Source of the DNA: Sphingobacteriaceae bacterium
Lineage (GTDB): Bacteria > Bacteroidota > Bacteroidia > Sphingobacteriales > Sphingobacteriaceae
Length of the DNA stretch: 17,619 bases
Assembly (NCBI GenBank): GCA_021740025.1
Contig: JAIPAN010000006.1
Location: 1 to 17,619 of the forward strand
Direction of reading: 5' to 3'
The notes below the pieces were generated by a model. It did not search any database, was not told the DNA's origin, and saw nothing but the letters and a program-made list of their open reading frames with translations. The position numbers and the translations under genes are program-made. The first letter of the stretch is position 1, and every line of letters starts with the position of its first letter. This document shows, in pieces, positions 7,669-15,152 of this stretch.

Positions 7669-8352
7669 ATGAAAAATACCGCAACAAAAAAAGTGCTTGC
7701 ACTAAGTTTACTATGCATTTTTACACTCACCTATTTACAAAGTTGCTCCACCACAAATAAAACCACAAAGGGTACCGTTATTGGTGCATTAGCTGGTGGT
7801 ACCGTGGGAGCACTTATTGGTAAAAAAGCTGGCAATACGGCCGTGGGGGCGCTTATTGGTGGAGCTGTTGGCGGAACTGCCGGTGCCTTTATTGGCCGTG
7901 GTATGGATAGACAAGCCGAACAATTGAAACAAACTATTCCGGGAGCAGAGGTAATTCGTGAAGGCGAAGGAATTATTGTGAAGTTTGATTCGGGAATACT
8001 ATTTGATGTGAGCAAATCGGAACTCAAAACCGCTGCCATAACCAATATTCAAAACCTAGCCAAATCGCTAAAAGATAATCCAGATACCGATGTAACGATT
8101 ATTGGACATACCGATAATAGCGGCAGCGATGAATACAACAACCGCCTTTCGGAACGCCGGGCAGAAGCTGTAAAAACCTTTACTATAAACCAAGGAATAA
8201 GTGCCAGCCGCATAAACACGAGAGGAAAAGGCGAAAGTGAACCCATTGCCGATAACAGTACCGAAGAAGGTAAAGCAAAAAATAGACGTGTAGAAATTGT
8301 GATTGTGGCCAACGAAAAAATGAAGGCCGATGCTCAAAAAAATGCAGGTTAA
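7669..8352 (+). CDS. OmpA-like peptidoglycan-binding lipoprotein with glycine-zipper segment
   Basis: The 227-residue product has a lipoprotein signal peptide with lipobox LQSC (C26), a glycine-zipper membrane segment at about residues 35-77 made of repeated GALIG/GAxxGG units, and an OmpA C-terminal domain at about 104-215. The OmpA part shows the conserved IIGHTDNSGSDEYN, LSERRAEAV and NRRVEIVI motifs used to bind diaminopimelate in peptidoglycan. It probably tethers the outer membrane to the cell wall; the glycine zipper may insert in or oligomerise at the membrane. An upstream in-frame ATG at 7642 would add MFNPLHKIL; I chose 7669 because it gives a compact, charged n-region. The gene is divergent from the kinase operon and has its own TAnnTTTG element. 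Confidence 0.9.
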   Translation: MKNTATKKVLALSLLCIFTLTYLQSCSTTNKTTKGTVIGALAGGTVGALIGKKAGNTAVGALIGGAVGGTAGAFIGRGMDRQAEQLKQTIPGAEVIREGEGIIVKFDSGILFDVSKSELKTAAITNIQNLAKSLKDNPDTDVTIIGHTDNSGSDEYNNRLSERRAEAVKTFTINQGISASRINTRGKGESEPIADNSTEEGKAKNRRVEIVIVANEKMKADAQKNAG

Positions 8353-8383
8353 TTCTTTGAAAAAAGTATAATCCGATTTCTCG

Positions 8384-8391
8384 TATATTTG
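8384..8391 (+). promoter_or_regulatory. -7 element with ATG four bases downstream (leaderless promoter candidate)
   Basis: TATATTTG matches TAnnTTTG fully and is followed by AGCA and then ATG at 8396. Since the element lies only a few bases before the transcription start, the mRNA would begin at or within a base or two of the start codon. A TTTG at 8356-8359 is a possible -33 element, though the 24-base spacer is longer than the usual 17-23. Confidence 0.5.
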
Positions 8392-8395
8392 AGCA

Positions 8396-8779
8396 ATGGG
8401 CAAAAAAGCAGTCAGTTTAGTTTTTGTAGGTTTCTATGTGCTAAGCATAGTGGGCCTCTCTATAAACTTTCATTACTGCGGAAGCAAGTTAGCTCAAGTG
8501 CAATTCCAAGGCAAAGAAATACGTGCTTGTTGTTCAGAAAAAGTTGAAAAAACTGCCAAATGTTGCAAAAACCAAGCAGTAACTTATAAAGTAAAAGATC
8601 AGCACGTCGGTAATTCAAGCACGTATGTGCCTACATTCATTCTCAATTTAGCTACCAATCAAGAAGTAAATACGGGCTACACGAAAGCAGTAAATACAAC
8701 TAAGTACACCTATACACTTCAAAAACCACCCCCAAATAGTATTTCCAAGAGGGTATTGTATAGCGTTTTTCGAATTTGA
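8396..8779 (+). CDS. Small Cys-rich membrane protein, HYC_CC_PP-like family
   Basis: The 127-residue product has an N-terminal hydrophobic segment (residues 5-23) followed by FHYCG (H26, C28), CC at 45-46, CC at 56-57, H70 and a QKPPP stretch near the C-terminus (109-113). This order fits the Bacteroidota family named HYC_CC_PP after these motifs; I base that on memory, not a search. No enzymatic function is known to me. Five Cys and two His residues just outside the membrane are well suited to bind soft metals such as Cu(I), or to redox chemistry. The gene is followed within 70 bases by an HMA-domain protein and then an outer-membrane protein on the same strand, which supports a metal-handling role. 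It lies 43 bases after the lipoprotein gene but has its own promoter element. Confidence 0.82.
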   Translation: MGKKAVSLVFVGFYVLSIVGLSINFHYCGSKLAQVQFQGKEIRACCSEKVEKTAKCCKNQAVTYKVKDQHVGNSSTYVPTFILNLATNQEVNTGYTKAVNTTKYTYTLQKPPPNSISKRVLYSVFRI

Positions 8780-8800
8780 TAACTAGTTGATGTATGAAAA

Positions 8801-8817
8801 GCATAGCTCGGCTATGC
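8801..8817 (+). repeat. Hairpin GCATAGC-TCG-GCTATGC between Cys-rich and HMA genes
   Basis: These are perfect 7-base arms with a 3-base loop in the 70-base gap between two genes of the same strand. It is not followed by a T-run, so it is unlikely to be an intrinsic terminator. It may be an mRNA-processing or stabilising hairpin, or an operator dyad for the HMA gene. Confidence 0.5.
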
Positions 8818-8849
8818 ACCACATTTATCTTCACCTTTTATCAAAAATC

Positions 8850-9371
8850 ATGAAAAAAAGAACATACTTGGGGCTATTACTAGCCCTACTACTCAATAGC
8901 CTTTACACCCAAGCACAAGTAAGCAAAGCCGAAATGCAGGTAAGCGGACTAACTTGTTCCATGTGTCAGTTAGCAACCCAAAAAGCCGTAAAAACACTCG
9001 ATTTTGTGGCCGATATTCAACCCGATTTAAACAGCGCAAACTTCGTAATTACATTTAAAAAGGATAAAACAGTAAATCCAGATTTGCTAGCTAAAAAAGT
9101 AAAAGGCGCCGGATTTTCTATAAGTAAATTGGTGCTTACCTATACTTTTGCTAATTTAAAAATAGCCAATGGAAGCTCTTTTACTTACGGGGGTGCACAA
9201 TTTAGCTTTTTAAACGTAGCGGCAAAAACACTCGATGGAGCCACAAAAATTACTGTTTTAGATAAAGATTTTGTTTCTGCGGGTACCTATAAACAATTGG
9301 CCAGTAAAGGTGGAGAAAGCTACCGAACCGGAAAAATGGGTAACACCAGAAATTACCACCTAGGTCTTTAA
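8850..9371 (+). CDS. Exported heavy-metal-associated (HMA) domain protein with C-terminal extension
   Basis: The 173-residue product from ATG 8850 has a Sec signal peptide (residues 1-23), an HMA fold at about 25-95 with the metal site GLTCSMC (C36, C39) and the usual pattern of two more strands (FVADIQPDLNSANFVITFKK, KKVKGAGF), then about 75 residues that are not part of the HMA domain. HMA domains bind Cu(I), Zn(II) or similar ions and pass them to partners. The extension carries no Cys and ends in RNYHLGL; I do not recognise it. The frame opens earlier at 8787, but residues before 8850 are not signal-peptide-like and would overlap the hairpin at 8801-8817. The next gene starts one base after this stop, so the two are probably translationally coupled. 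Confidence 0.88.
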   Translation: MKKRTYLGLLLALLLNSLYTQAQVSKAEMQVSGLTCSMCQLATQKAVKTLDFVADIQPDLNSANFVITFKKDKTVNPDLLAKKVKGAGFSISKLVLTYTFANLKIANGSSFTYGGAQFSFLNVAAKTLDGATKITVLDKDFVSAGTYKQLASKGGESYRTGKMGNTRNYHLGL

Positions 9372-9372
9372 T

Positions 9373-10176
9373 ATGAAGCCATTTATTATTGCACTGGTGC
9401 TGCTTCTTGGCGGTACCAGCGCCTACACACAAGAACTGTATGTAGCCACAGAGCCAGCCAGCAATATGCCTAAAAACGCCTTGGGTATTCGGCTCACGCA
9501 AGAAGCCGTATTTACAAACGGTTATAGGGCCAAAATTATTCCCGAAGCTATGATTGGGCTGTCAAAAAATCTGATGATACATCAGAGTATATTTCTAAAC
9601 AATATGCAACAAAGTGGTTTGAAGGCAACCGGAGGGGCATTTTATGCCAAATACCGCTTTTTAAGTATAGATAGTACGCATAGTCATTTTCGGGGAGCCG
9701 TATATGCCGGTTATGCTGCTGTAAATGGGGTAATTAATGCTCGTGAAATTAGCTTAGATGGAGACAACACGGGTTGGCAGGCCGGTGTTGTATTCACCCA
9801 ATTGTTACACAAGTTAGCACTTTCCGGATCGCTAAGCTATACCAAGGCGCTAAACAACAAAAAAGGGAATTTACTTCCTGCAGATTTTGGATCAGAGAGT
9901 TTAGGCTATACGCTTTCAAGTGGCTTATTGGTGTATCCTAAAAGCTATAGAAACTATAGACAAACAAATGTAAATGTGTATCTAGAATTTTTAGGGAAGA
10001 ACAACCTGGGTAAAAACGAACATATATTAGATGCTGCACCAGCCCTGCAATTCATCATCCATAGTAATTTTAGAATTGATGTTTCTCAACGCGTTCAATT
10101 GTGGAGTAGTATGACGAGGAATCAGAAAAATTTACTTTTACTTCGGTTAGAATACAACCTGTTTAATGTTTTATAA
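9373..10176 (+). CDS. Putative outer-membrane beta-barrel protein linked to the HMA gene
   Basis: The 267-residue product has a Sec signal peptide (residues 1-20, ending AYTQ) and then a mature part rich in alternating hydrophobic and polar stretches with many Gly and aromatic residues (GAFYAKYRFL, FRGAVYAGYAAVNG, LGYTLSSGLLVY, NVNVYLEFLG), ending in a strand-like LLLLRLEYNLFNVL. This fits a small barrel of about 10-12 strands but I cannot name a family. Its ATG follows the HMA protein's TAA with a single intervening base, so the two are very likely made together. An export or binding role for the metal carried by the HMA protein is inferred from context only. Its stop overlaps the stop of the convergent BstA-like gene. 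Confidence 0.75.
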   Translation: MKPFIIALVLLLGGTSAYTQELYVATEPASNMPKNALGIRLTQEAVFTNGYRAKIIPEAMIGLSKNLMIHQSIFLNNMQQSGLKATGGAFYAKYRFLSIDSTHSHFRGAVYAGYAAVNGVINAREISLDGDNTGWQAGVVFTQLLHKLALSGSLSYTKALNNKKGNLLPADFGSESLGYTLSSGLLVYPKSYRNYRQTNVNVYLEFLGKNNLGKNEHILDAAPALQFIIHSNFRIDVSQRVQLWSSMTRNQKNLLLLRLEYNLFNVL

Positions 10177-10713
10177 CCAAGCGTTGCGTTTTTGCGTCTC
10201 TGTAATGTGCGCTAAATGATGCGCACCGTGCCAAGCATACACACCCAATACGTTTTTTAACGCCGATGTTTTTTGCTGCTCGGGATTAAAGTACGTGCGC
10301 TCAAAATCTGCAGGTTCTAGGGTGTTTAAAAACAATACCCAACGGGCGTGTAGCGTTTCTAGCAAATCTAGTGAACTAGCAATGGGTCCAAATTTGGCTT
10401 CTGAAAATTCGGCCCATAGTTTTTCACTGTACGGTTTTATAGTAGGATGCTCTTCGGTTATGGCCAATTTAAATCGGATATAGGCATTCATGTGGCTATC
10501 GGCCAAGTGGTGAATCACCTGACGGAGGGTCCAACCCTCCGGGCGGTATGGAGTATCTAGTTGCTCATCACTTAAACCTTCAGCAACCACACGTAAGCGG
10601 CTCGGAAAAGTGGCTAGTTCTTCTATCCAAGCTGCTAGTTGTGCCGGGGCTATGTCTTCACTTGGCTGGTACCTACCCAGGGGGTATTTAAGCTGCTCTA
10701 TATCCTGATTCAT
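10171..10713 (-). CDS. BstA/YfiT-like DinB-fold thiol transferase (putative metal-dependent hydrolase)
   Basis: The 180-residue product closely follows the YfiT/BstA pattern: KYPLGRYQPSEDIAPAQLAAWI, PSRLRVVAEGLSDEQLDTPYRPEGW, RQVIHHLADSHMNAYIRFKL, TIKPYSEKLWAE and YAWHGAHHLAHI. In B. subtilis BstA conjugates bacillithiol to electrophiles using a three-His metal site. The equivalent ligands here, by spacing, are H69, H162 and H166. Some Bacteroidota make bacillithiol, but no biosynthesis gene is in the window, so the thiol substrate is uncertain. The ATG lies 4 bases after the stop of the aldehyde dehydrogenase gene, so the two form an operon that may detoxify reactive aldehydes and electrophiles together. 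Confidence 0.88.
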   Translation of the reverse strand: MNQDIEQLKYPLGRYQPSEDIAPAQLAAWIEELATFPSRLRVVAEGLSDEQLDTPYRPEGWTLRQVIHHLADSHMNAYIRFKLAITEEHPTIKPYSEKLWAEFSEAKFGPIASSLDLLETLHARWVLFLNTLEPADFERTYFNPEQQKTSALKNVLGVYAWHGAHHLAHITETQKRNAWL

Positions 10714-10717
10714 CAGA

Positions 10718-12106
10718 TTAAAATATTCTTTTCAAAAGTTTTAATAAAGACATGTTGTAGGGCGGGTACACCATCCAATTAAAATCTAGCGCACTTTGGT
10801 ACATCACCGAACGTTCGTGAGAAAAGGCCTTAAAGCCATAAAAACCGTGGCAGCTACCCGTACCACTCGACTGCACCCCACCAAAAGGTAAATTGGGATT
10901 GCTAATATGCACCAACACATCGTTTACCAAGGTGCCTCCGGCAGAAGTTTGGGAAATTACTTGTTTGGCAATAGCCGAATTTCCGAACACATACAAAGCA
11001 AGTGGTTTGCCATGCGCATTTATGCGGGAAATAGCCTCATCTAGGCTTTTATAAGTGATTAAAGGCAGCAATGGACCAAAAATTTCTTCTTGCATTAATC
11101 CCGAATCGGGCGATACATTGCTGAGAACCGTAGGGCTGATGCGTAAAGCATCGGCATCAAACTGCCCACCAATACGCAGCTTTGCACCTTTGGCAATGGC
11201 ATCATCAAACAGTTTTTTCTGACGATCGAAATGACGGCTATTGATAATGCTTCCGTAAGCCTCGGCATTGGGTTTACCATTGAGCGTAAAAAGCCTATTT
11301 ATATTTTCGGAAACCAAGTCAACAAATTTTTCAAGCAAATGCTCGGGCAGCATTACATAATCGGGGGCTATGCAGGTTTGACCAACATTGAGGAATTTAC
11401 CCCACACAATTTTTTCGGCGGCTTTTTCTAGAGCCGCACTTTCGGTAATCACGGCTGGTGATTTTCCACCCAATTCTAAGGTTACCGAGGCCAAATGAAC
11501 GGCGGCGGCTTTCATAACCACCTTGCCAATAGCGGTACTTCCGGTAAAGAAAATATGATCAAATGGCAAAGACAAAAGTTCTTTTGCTACTTCTGCATCG
11601 CCTTCTATGCAAGCAATTTCTTCTGTAGCAAAATTGGTAGAGATAAGCGAATACAATAAAGCGCTCGTAGCCGGGCTTAACTCCGAGGGTTTAATGATCA
11701 CCGCATTGCCCGCCGCAATGGCAGATACCAATGGTGAAATGGCTAGCTGAAAAGGATAATTCCAAGGAGAAATAATTAAAGAAAGGCCCTTTGGCTCGTA
11801 TAAAATTCTGTTTTTAGTAAACAAACTGGTTAAGGTAGGAGCCACCCGTTGGGGTTTCATCCAACTAGACAAATTCTTTAGCGCAAAGTCAATTTCGGCA
11901 TACACAAAATACACTTCGGTTACTGCAGCCTCAAAAAGGGGTTTCCCTAAATCTTTTTTCAGTGCCTCAAATATGGCCGTTTCGTTTTGTTGGACAAGTA
12001 CCTTTAGTTTTTTTAGCGTTTGCTTTCTTTGGGCAACACTGCTTGTTTTTAGCGTACTTTGATTCGCTTTTTGGGCGGCAAAAAGTTGAGAAATGGGTGT
12101 TTTCAT
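10718..12106 (-). CDS. Aldehyde dehydrogenase, class-3-like
   Basis: The 462-residue NAD(P)-dependent aldehyde dehydrogenase oxidises aldehydes to acids. Visible parts are PWNYPF at 114-119 (oxyanion N116), the nucleotide-binding IIKPSELSP (137-145) and FFTGSTAIGK (186-195), general-base E211 in LELGGKSP, nucleophile C245 in VGQTCIAPDY and the late EIFGPLLP motif. The short length, QTCIAPDYV context and the C-terminal hydrophobic tail beginning VYPPYN resemble the ALDH3 group, which often acts on fatty aldehydes; the tail could help it associate with membranes. It is divergent from the FAD-protein gene and first in an operon with the BstA-like gene. I see no TAnnTTTG element in the 94-base upstream gap, so its promoter is undefined. 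Confidence 0.93.
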   Translation of the reverse strand: MKTPISQLFAAQKANQSTLKTSSVAQRKQTLKKLKVLVQQNETAIFEALKKDLGKPLFEAAVTEVYFVYAEIDFALKNLSSWMKPQRVAPTLTSLFTKNRILYEPKGLSLIISPWNYPFQLAISPLVSAIAAGNAVIIKPSELSPATSALLYSLISTNFATEEIACIEGDAEVAKELLSLPFDHIFFTGSTAIGKVVMKAAAVHLASVTLELGGKSPAVITESAALEKAAEKIVWGKFLNVGQTCIAPDYVMLPEHLLEKFVDLVSENINRLFTLNGKPNAEAYGSIINSRHFDRQKKLFDDAIAKGAKLRIGGQFDADALRISPTVLSNVSPDSGLMQEEIFGPLLPLITYKSLDEAISRINAHGKPLALYVFGNSAIAKQVISQTSAGGTLVNDVLVHISNPNLPFGGVQSSGTGSCHGFYGFKAFSHERSVMYQSALDFNWMVYPPYNMSLLKLLKRIF

Positions 12107-12200
12107 GCTAAGGTGTGTGGTGTATATGGCTAGTCAAAAATTGCTTGAGTGATTAAATTTAGGTAAAGAAAGCTTAAATTCACCACGTACAAATCAATTC

Positions 12201-13403
12201 ATGAAAAAAATCTATTGCTTCTGTCTATTATTTTGCCTCGTGGTGCATGCTAGCTTTGCTCAAAAGCTCCGCACCGATGTGTGTGTATATGGCAACAGTA
12301 CAGCTGCCTTAGCAGCTGGCATACAATCTGCACGTTCGGGTGTACAAACCCTTTTAATAAGTACTAGCGATTCTTGGATAGATCAAGCAGCACTTACCAA
12401 TTGGGGGAACGCAAGCATAACCTCTGGTTTGGGCACTGAATTGCTAAAAAAATACACGCAACTAGAAAAACACAAAGAGCTAAAGGCCGACTCTCTATTA
12501 CAATCTATTAAAGCCTTAGCCGATACCGTAAAAAATCTAAAAATCATTAGCGCTAGCGCTATTGAAGAAATAAAAGAATCTGGAAAAGGATGGGAGTTGA
12601 ACTTAAAAGGTGGACAAAAGATTAAAGCTTTGATACTTGTTGATGGGGATACAAACCATGCCCTACTAAAACAACTGGGGCTTAACCCCTCGGCTAGTTC
12701 TACCATAGCCTTTGATGTAAACAACCCGCTCACAAAAACAAGTGTGGCCATTCTGGGCACCAATAGCATACTCCCTTTACAAGCATTGGTAGTCGAAAAA
12801 CAAGCAAATATCGTTTCTATTCCCAGTGCTGTATCCGCTTTTTCCCAACTCAACGCCGGCCAAGCTGCAGGAGCCACTGCGGCCTACTGTGCCTTTTTTA
12901 AAACAACAACAAAACACCTCAATGTACGGCTCATTCAAGGAGAATTACTAACGTATAAAGCCACGTTGCTTCCCTTTAAAGACATGCAGCAAACCGATAG
13001 TAATTTTGTGGCGCTAACGCATGTGGCCCTAACCGGATTATTAAATAGCGGCATAGTGCAACAAGAAGGCCCTTACCAGTGGATGGGAAACAACAACCTT
13101 CATGCCGATGAAATTAAAGTTTCGATGAAAAAACTTTACAGTCGCAGCCAAATTTGGTTTGCAGATCATGCAGATGTAAAAGAATTAAGTATTGGAGATG
13201 CCATCAGTTTAATTACCTATACCGCCACACGGGGTACGGAATTGAAAGTAGAAATTGAACGGGGTTGGAAAAGCACGCTTGGGCTTGCTGGTAACTTTAA
13301 CGAAAATCGAAAAATTAGTAGGAACGAATTCTCGGTATTGCTCGAAGCCTATTTGCAACCCTTTGCTAGGCAGGTAGATATGCAAGGAGACTTTATTAAT
13401 TAA
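12201..13403 (+). CDS. Exported FAD-dependent-oxidoreductase-like protein with degenerate Rossmann motif
   Basis: The 400-residue product has a Sec signal peptide (residues 1-20, SFA cleavage). The mature start DVCVYGNSTAALAAGIQSAR (26-45) aligns with the FAD_oxidored pattern DVVVxGGGPAGxAAA, but two of three glycines of GxGxxG are replaced (S33, A36). The later segment ALILVDGDTNHALLKQ replaces the usual ATGDGDLA-like motif, while GQAAGATAA (220-228) keeps the family's QAAGxAAA motif. The fold is therefore recognisable but FAD binding may be weakened or lost. The last 150 or so residues do not match anything I know. The gene is followed after 8 bases by a sensor kinase with a periplasmic domain, so this periplasmic protein could act as a signal or partner for that kinase; this is inference. 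Confidence 0.75.
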   Translation: MKKIYCFCLLFCLVVHASFAQKLRTDVCVYGNSTAALAAGIQSARSGVQTLLISTSDSWIDQAALTNWGNASITSGLGTELLKKYTQLEKHKELKADSLLQSIKALADTVKNLKIISASAIEEIKESGKGWELNLKGGQKIKALILVDGDTNHALLKQLGLNPSASSTIAFDVNNPLTKTSVAILGTNSILPLQALVVEKQANIVSIPSAVSAFSQLNAGQAAGATAAYCAFFKTTTKHLNVRLIQGELLTYKATLLPFKDMQQTDSNFVALTHVALTGLLNSGIVQQEGPYQWMGNNNLHADEIKVSMKKLYSRSQIWFADHADVKELSIGDAISLITYTATRGTELKVEIERGWKSTLGLAGNFNENRKISRNEFSVLLEAYLQPFARQVDMQGDFIN

Positions 13404-13411
13404 CACCTTTA

Positions 13412-14659
13412 ATGAATCCATACGCTCAAAAACGATTTTGGAAATTTTTACTACTAGCTTTTGCCGTGCTTATTGCGGGAGCGTCTTTGTGGTATACCAA
13501 TTATTTGGTAAAAAATATTTCCGTAGCCGAACGCACCCGGGCAGAGGTTTGGGCATTGAGTAACAAGAAAATTTTAGAAGTTGTAGATGTAAACGATGAA
13601 TTTATTACGTTCATTTATTCCATTAGAGACAGCCTAGAAGTACCCGCCATTGTAACCAATAGTAGCGGTAAAATTATATTTTGGAAAGGATTAGATAGTA
13701 CCAAAACGAATATGAAACTGGAGGCTCAGGAGCGAAGTACGGATAAACTAAAACAAAAAAAATACGACCCCGAATACTTTAAAACCGAGCTGGAACAAAT
13801 GAAAGCCCAGCACGAACCCATCCATATACGGGTAACCTCTTTTGGAGTAAACGACGAACAATTGGTGTATTACAAAGATTCTGTTTTGCTCACCCGCTTA
13901 CGCATATTCCCCTATATTCAACTAACGCTCATTGCGCTATTTTTACTCATCGCTTATTTTGTGTTTAATTCAGCCAGAAAATCGGAGCAAAATTTGGTGT
14001 GGCTAGGTATGGCCAAAGAAACCGCTCACCAGTTGGGTACCCCCATTTCTTCCTTAATGGCTTGGGTAGAATTGCTAAAAACCAAAATCCCTAGCGATGA
14101 GAAACGCCTATTATTAGAGATGGAAAACGATATGAAAAGGCTAGAAATTGTAGCCGATCGTTTTTCTAAAATAGGCTCAAAACCTGTACTAGAAAACCAG
14201 GTGGTGTATACCGTTGTGTCCGATTTTGTAAACTACTTTAAATTTAGAAGTAGTGATAAAATTAGTTTTCAGGTACACGGAGATAAACAAGCACAAGCCT
14301 TGCTCAATATCCCACTATTTGATTGGGTACTCGAAAATTTATTAAAAAATGCAGTAAACGCACTCTATGGTGGAGGAAGCATCGATGTACACATACTCGA
14401 TAATTTGGTAAAAGAACAGGTAATTATAGACATTAGCGATAGCGGAAAAGGTATTTCGAAAAACAAATTTGAAACTATTTTTCAACCCGGATATACTACC
14501 CGAAAACGGGGTTGGGGCTTGGGTTTATCGCTCACTCGACGAATTATCCAAAATTACCACAGCGGACAAATTTTTGTGAAAGATTCTGAACTAGGAAGAG
14601 GAACCACTTTTCGCATCATTTTAAAAAGCAATGCCAACTATGAACCCACTACAACCTAA
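13412..14659 (+). CDS. Membrane sensor histidine kinase (HisKA/HATPase), no regulator nearby
   Basis: The 415-residue product has a transmembrane segment at 11-33, an extracytoplasmic sensor region at about 34-164, a second transmembrane segment at 165-186, an H-box LGMAKETAHQLGTPISSL (H206), an N-box WVLENLLKNAVNAL (N313), a G1 box ISDSGKGIS (341-349), FQPGYTTRKRGWGLGL (357-371) and a final GRGTTFRI. All residues for autophosphorylation look present. There is no HAMP domain between the second membrane segment and the H-box. No response regulator is encoded beside it, so it is an orphan kinase whose partner lies elsewhere. It sits in a tight operon between the FAD-like protein (8-base gap) and a DinB-fold protein, whose start it overlaps by 20 bases. 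Confidence 0.94.
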   Translation: MNPYAQKRFWKFLLLAFAVLIAGASLWYTNYLVKNISVAERTRAEVWALSNKKILEVVDVNDEFITFIYSIRDSLEVPAIVTNSSGKIIFWKGLDSTKTNMKLEAQERSTDKLKQKKYDPEYFKTELEQMKAQHEPIHIRVTSFGVNDEQLVYYKDSVLLTRLRIFPYIQLTLIALFLLIAYFVFNSARKSEQNLVWLGMAKETAHQLGTPISSLMAWVELLKTKIPSDEKRLLLEMENDMKRLEIVADRFSKIGSKPVLENQVVYTVVSDFVNYFKFRSSDKISFQVHGDKQAQALLNIPLFDWVLENLLKNAVNALYGGGSIDVHILDNLVKEQVIIDISDSGKGISKNKFETIFQPGYTTRKRGWGLGLSLTRRIIQNYHSGQIFVKDSELGRGTTFRIILKSNANYEPTTT

Positions 14660-15152
14660 CGAATACCCAGCCTATTATCAACCCTATATTGCTAGCGTTT
14701 CGGCAGATGTATGGGCGGAATTTAGGCAACAAGAAATTACATTTTCGACCTTTATTTCTCAAATTCCTAAAGAGAAAGAAAACTACGCCTATGCAGCCGA
14801 AAAATGGACGGTAAAAGAAGTAATTGGGCACTTGCTAGACACCGAACGCATTATGGCTTACCGAGCTTTGCGCTTTGCCAGAAACGACCAAAACGAGCTG
14901 GCCGGTTTTGAAGAAAATGACTATGTAAAACACTCGAACTATTCAGATAGAAGTTTAGAAAGCCTAGCCAAAGAATTTCTAGCCATTAGAACGAGTAATC
15001 TGTTTTTATTTAATCAGTTTACAGAACAAGAATGGAGTAGAATGGGCCAAGCAAATAAGAATGCTGTATCCGTTAGAGCCTTGCTATTCATCCTTGTTGG
15101 GCACATCAATCACCACCAAAGAGTACTGCAAGAGCGCTATTTAGCTAGCTAA
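14640..15152 (+). CDS. DinB-superfamily protein (putative metal-dependent thiol transferase or hydrolase)
   Basis: The 170-residue four-helix-bundle protein of the DinB type contains AAEKWTVKEVIGHLLDTERI, AYRALRFARND, VSVRALLFILVGHINHHQRV and ERYL. The probable metal ligands are H64 and two of H155, H158 and H159. Family members bind a divalent ion and some transfer low-molecular-weight thiols; the substrate here is unknown. The frame also has an ATG at 14631; I chose 14640 because MNPLQPNEYPAYY fits the usual family N-terminus, but both are possible. It overlaps the end of the kinase gene by 20 bases (29 with the upstream start) and overlaps the convergent DCC gene by 8 bases. It is a distant relative of, and not a recent copy of, the BstA-like protein in this window. 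Confidence 0.88.
   Translation: MNPLQPNEYPAYYQPYIASVSADVWAEFRQQEITFSTFISQIPKEKENYAYAAEKWTVKEVIGHLLDTERIMAYRALRFARNDQNELAGFEENDYVKHSNYSDRSLESLAKEFLAIRTSNLFLFNQFTEQEWSRMGQANKNAVSVRALLFILVGHINHHQRVLQERYLAS
15141..15152. repeat. 12-base palindrome TTAGCTAGCTAA spanning two convergent stop codons
   Basis: The palindrome is perfect. It contains the TAA stop of the DinB-fold gene (15150-15152) and, on the other strand, the TAG stop of the DCC gene (15147-15145). The coding regions overlap by 8 bases here, so the symmetry may simply result from two stops sharing sequence; as RNA it is too compact to form a terminator hairpin. Confidence 0.4.

Noticed and set aside
7801..7910. Near-repeats in the OmpA-like gene as a DNA repeat array
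   Set aside because: The repetition comes from the protein-level glycine zipper (GALIG/GAxxGG); codons differ between copies, so it is not a DNA-level array.
7731..8403. Three minus-strand ORFs (87-111 codons) opposite the OmpA-like gene
   Set aside because: They mirror the low-complexity glycine zipper and OmpA codons and show no domain, signal or promoter of their own.
8787..8849. Longer N-terminus of the HMA protein starting at 8787
   Set aside because: The extra 21 residues are His-rich and encoded by the hairpin region, and they would precede a complete signal peptide starting MKKRTYLG.
12383..12877. 164-codon minus-strand ORF opposite the FAD-like gene
   Set aside because: It is entirely antisense to a well-supported gene with a signal peptide, and its Ser/Phe-rich peptide looks like a shadow translation.
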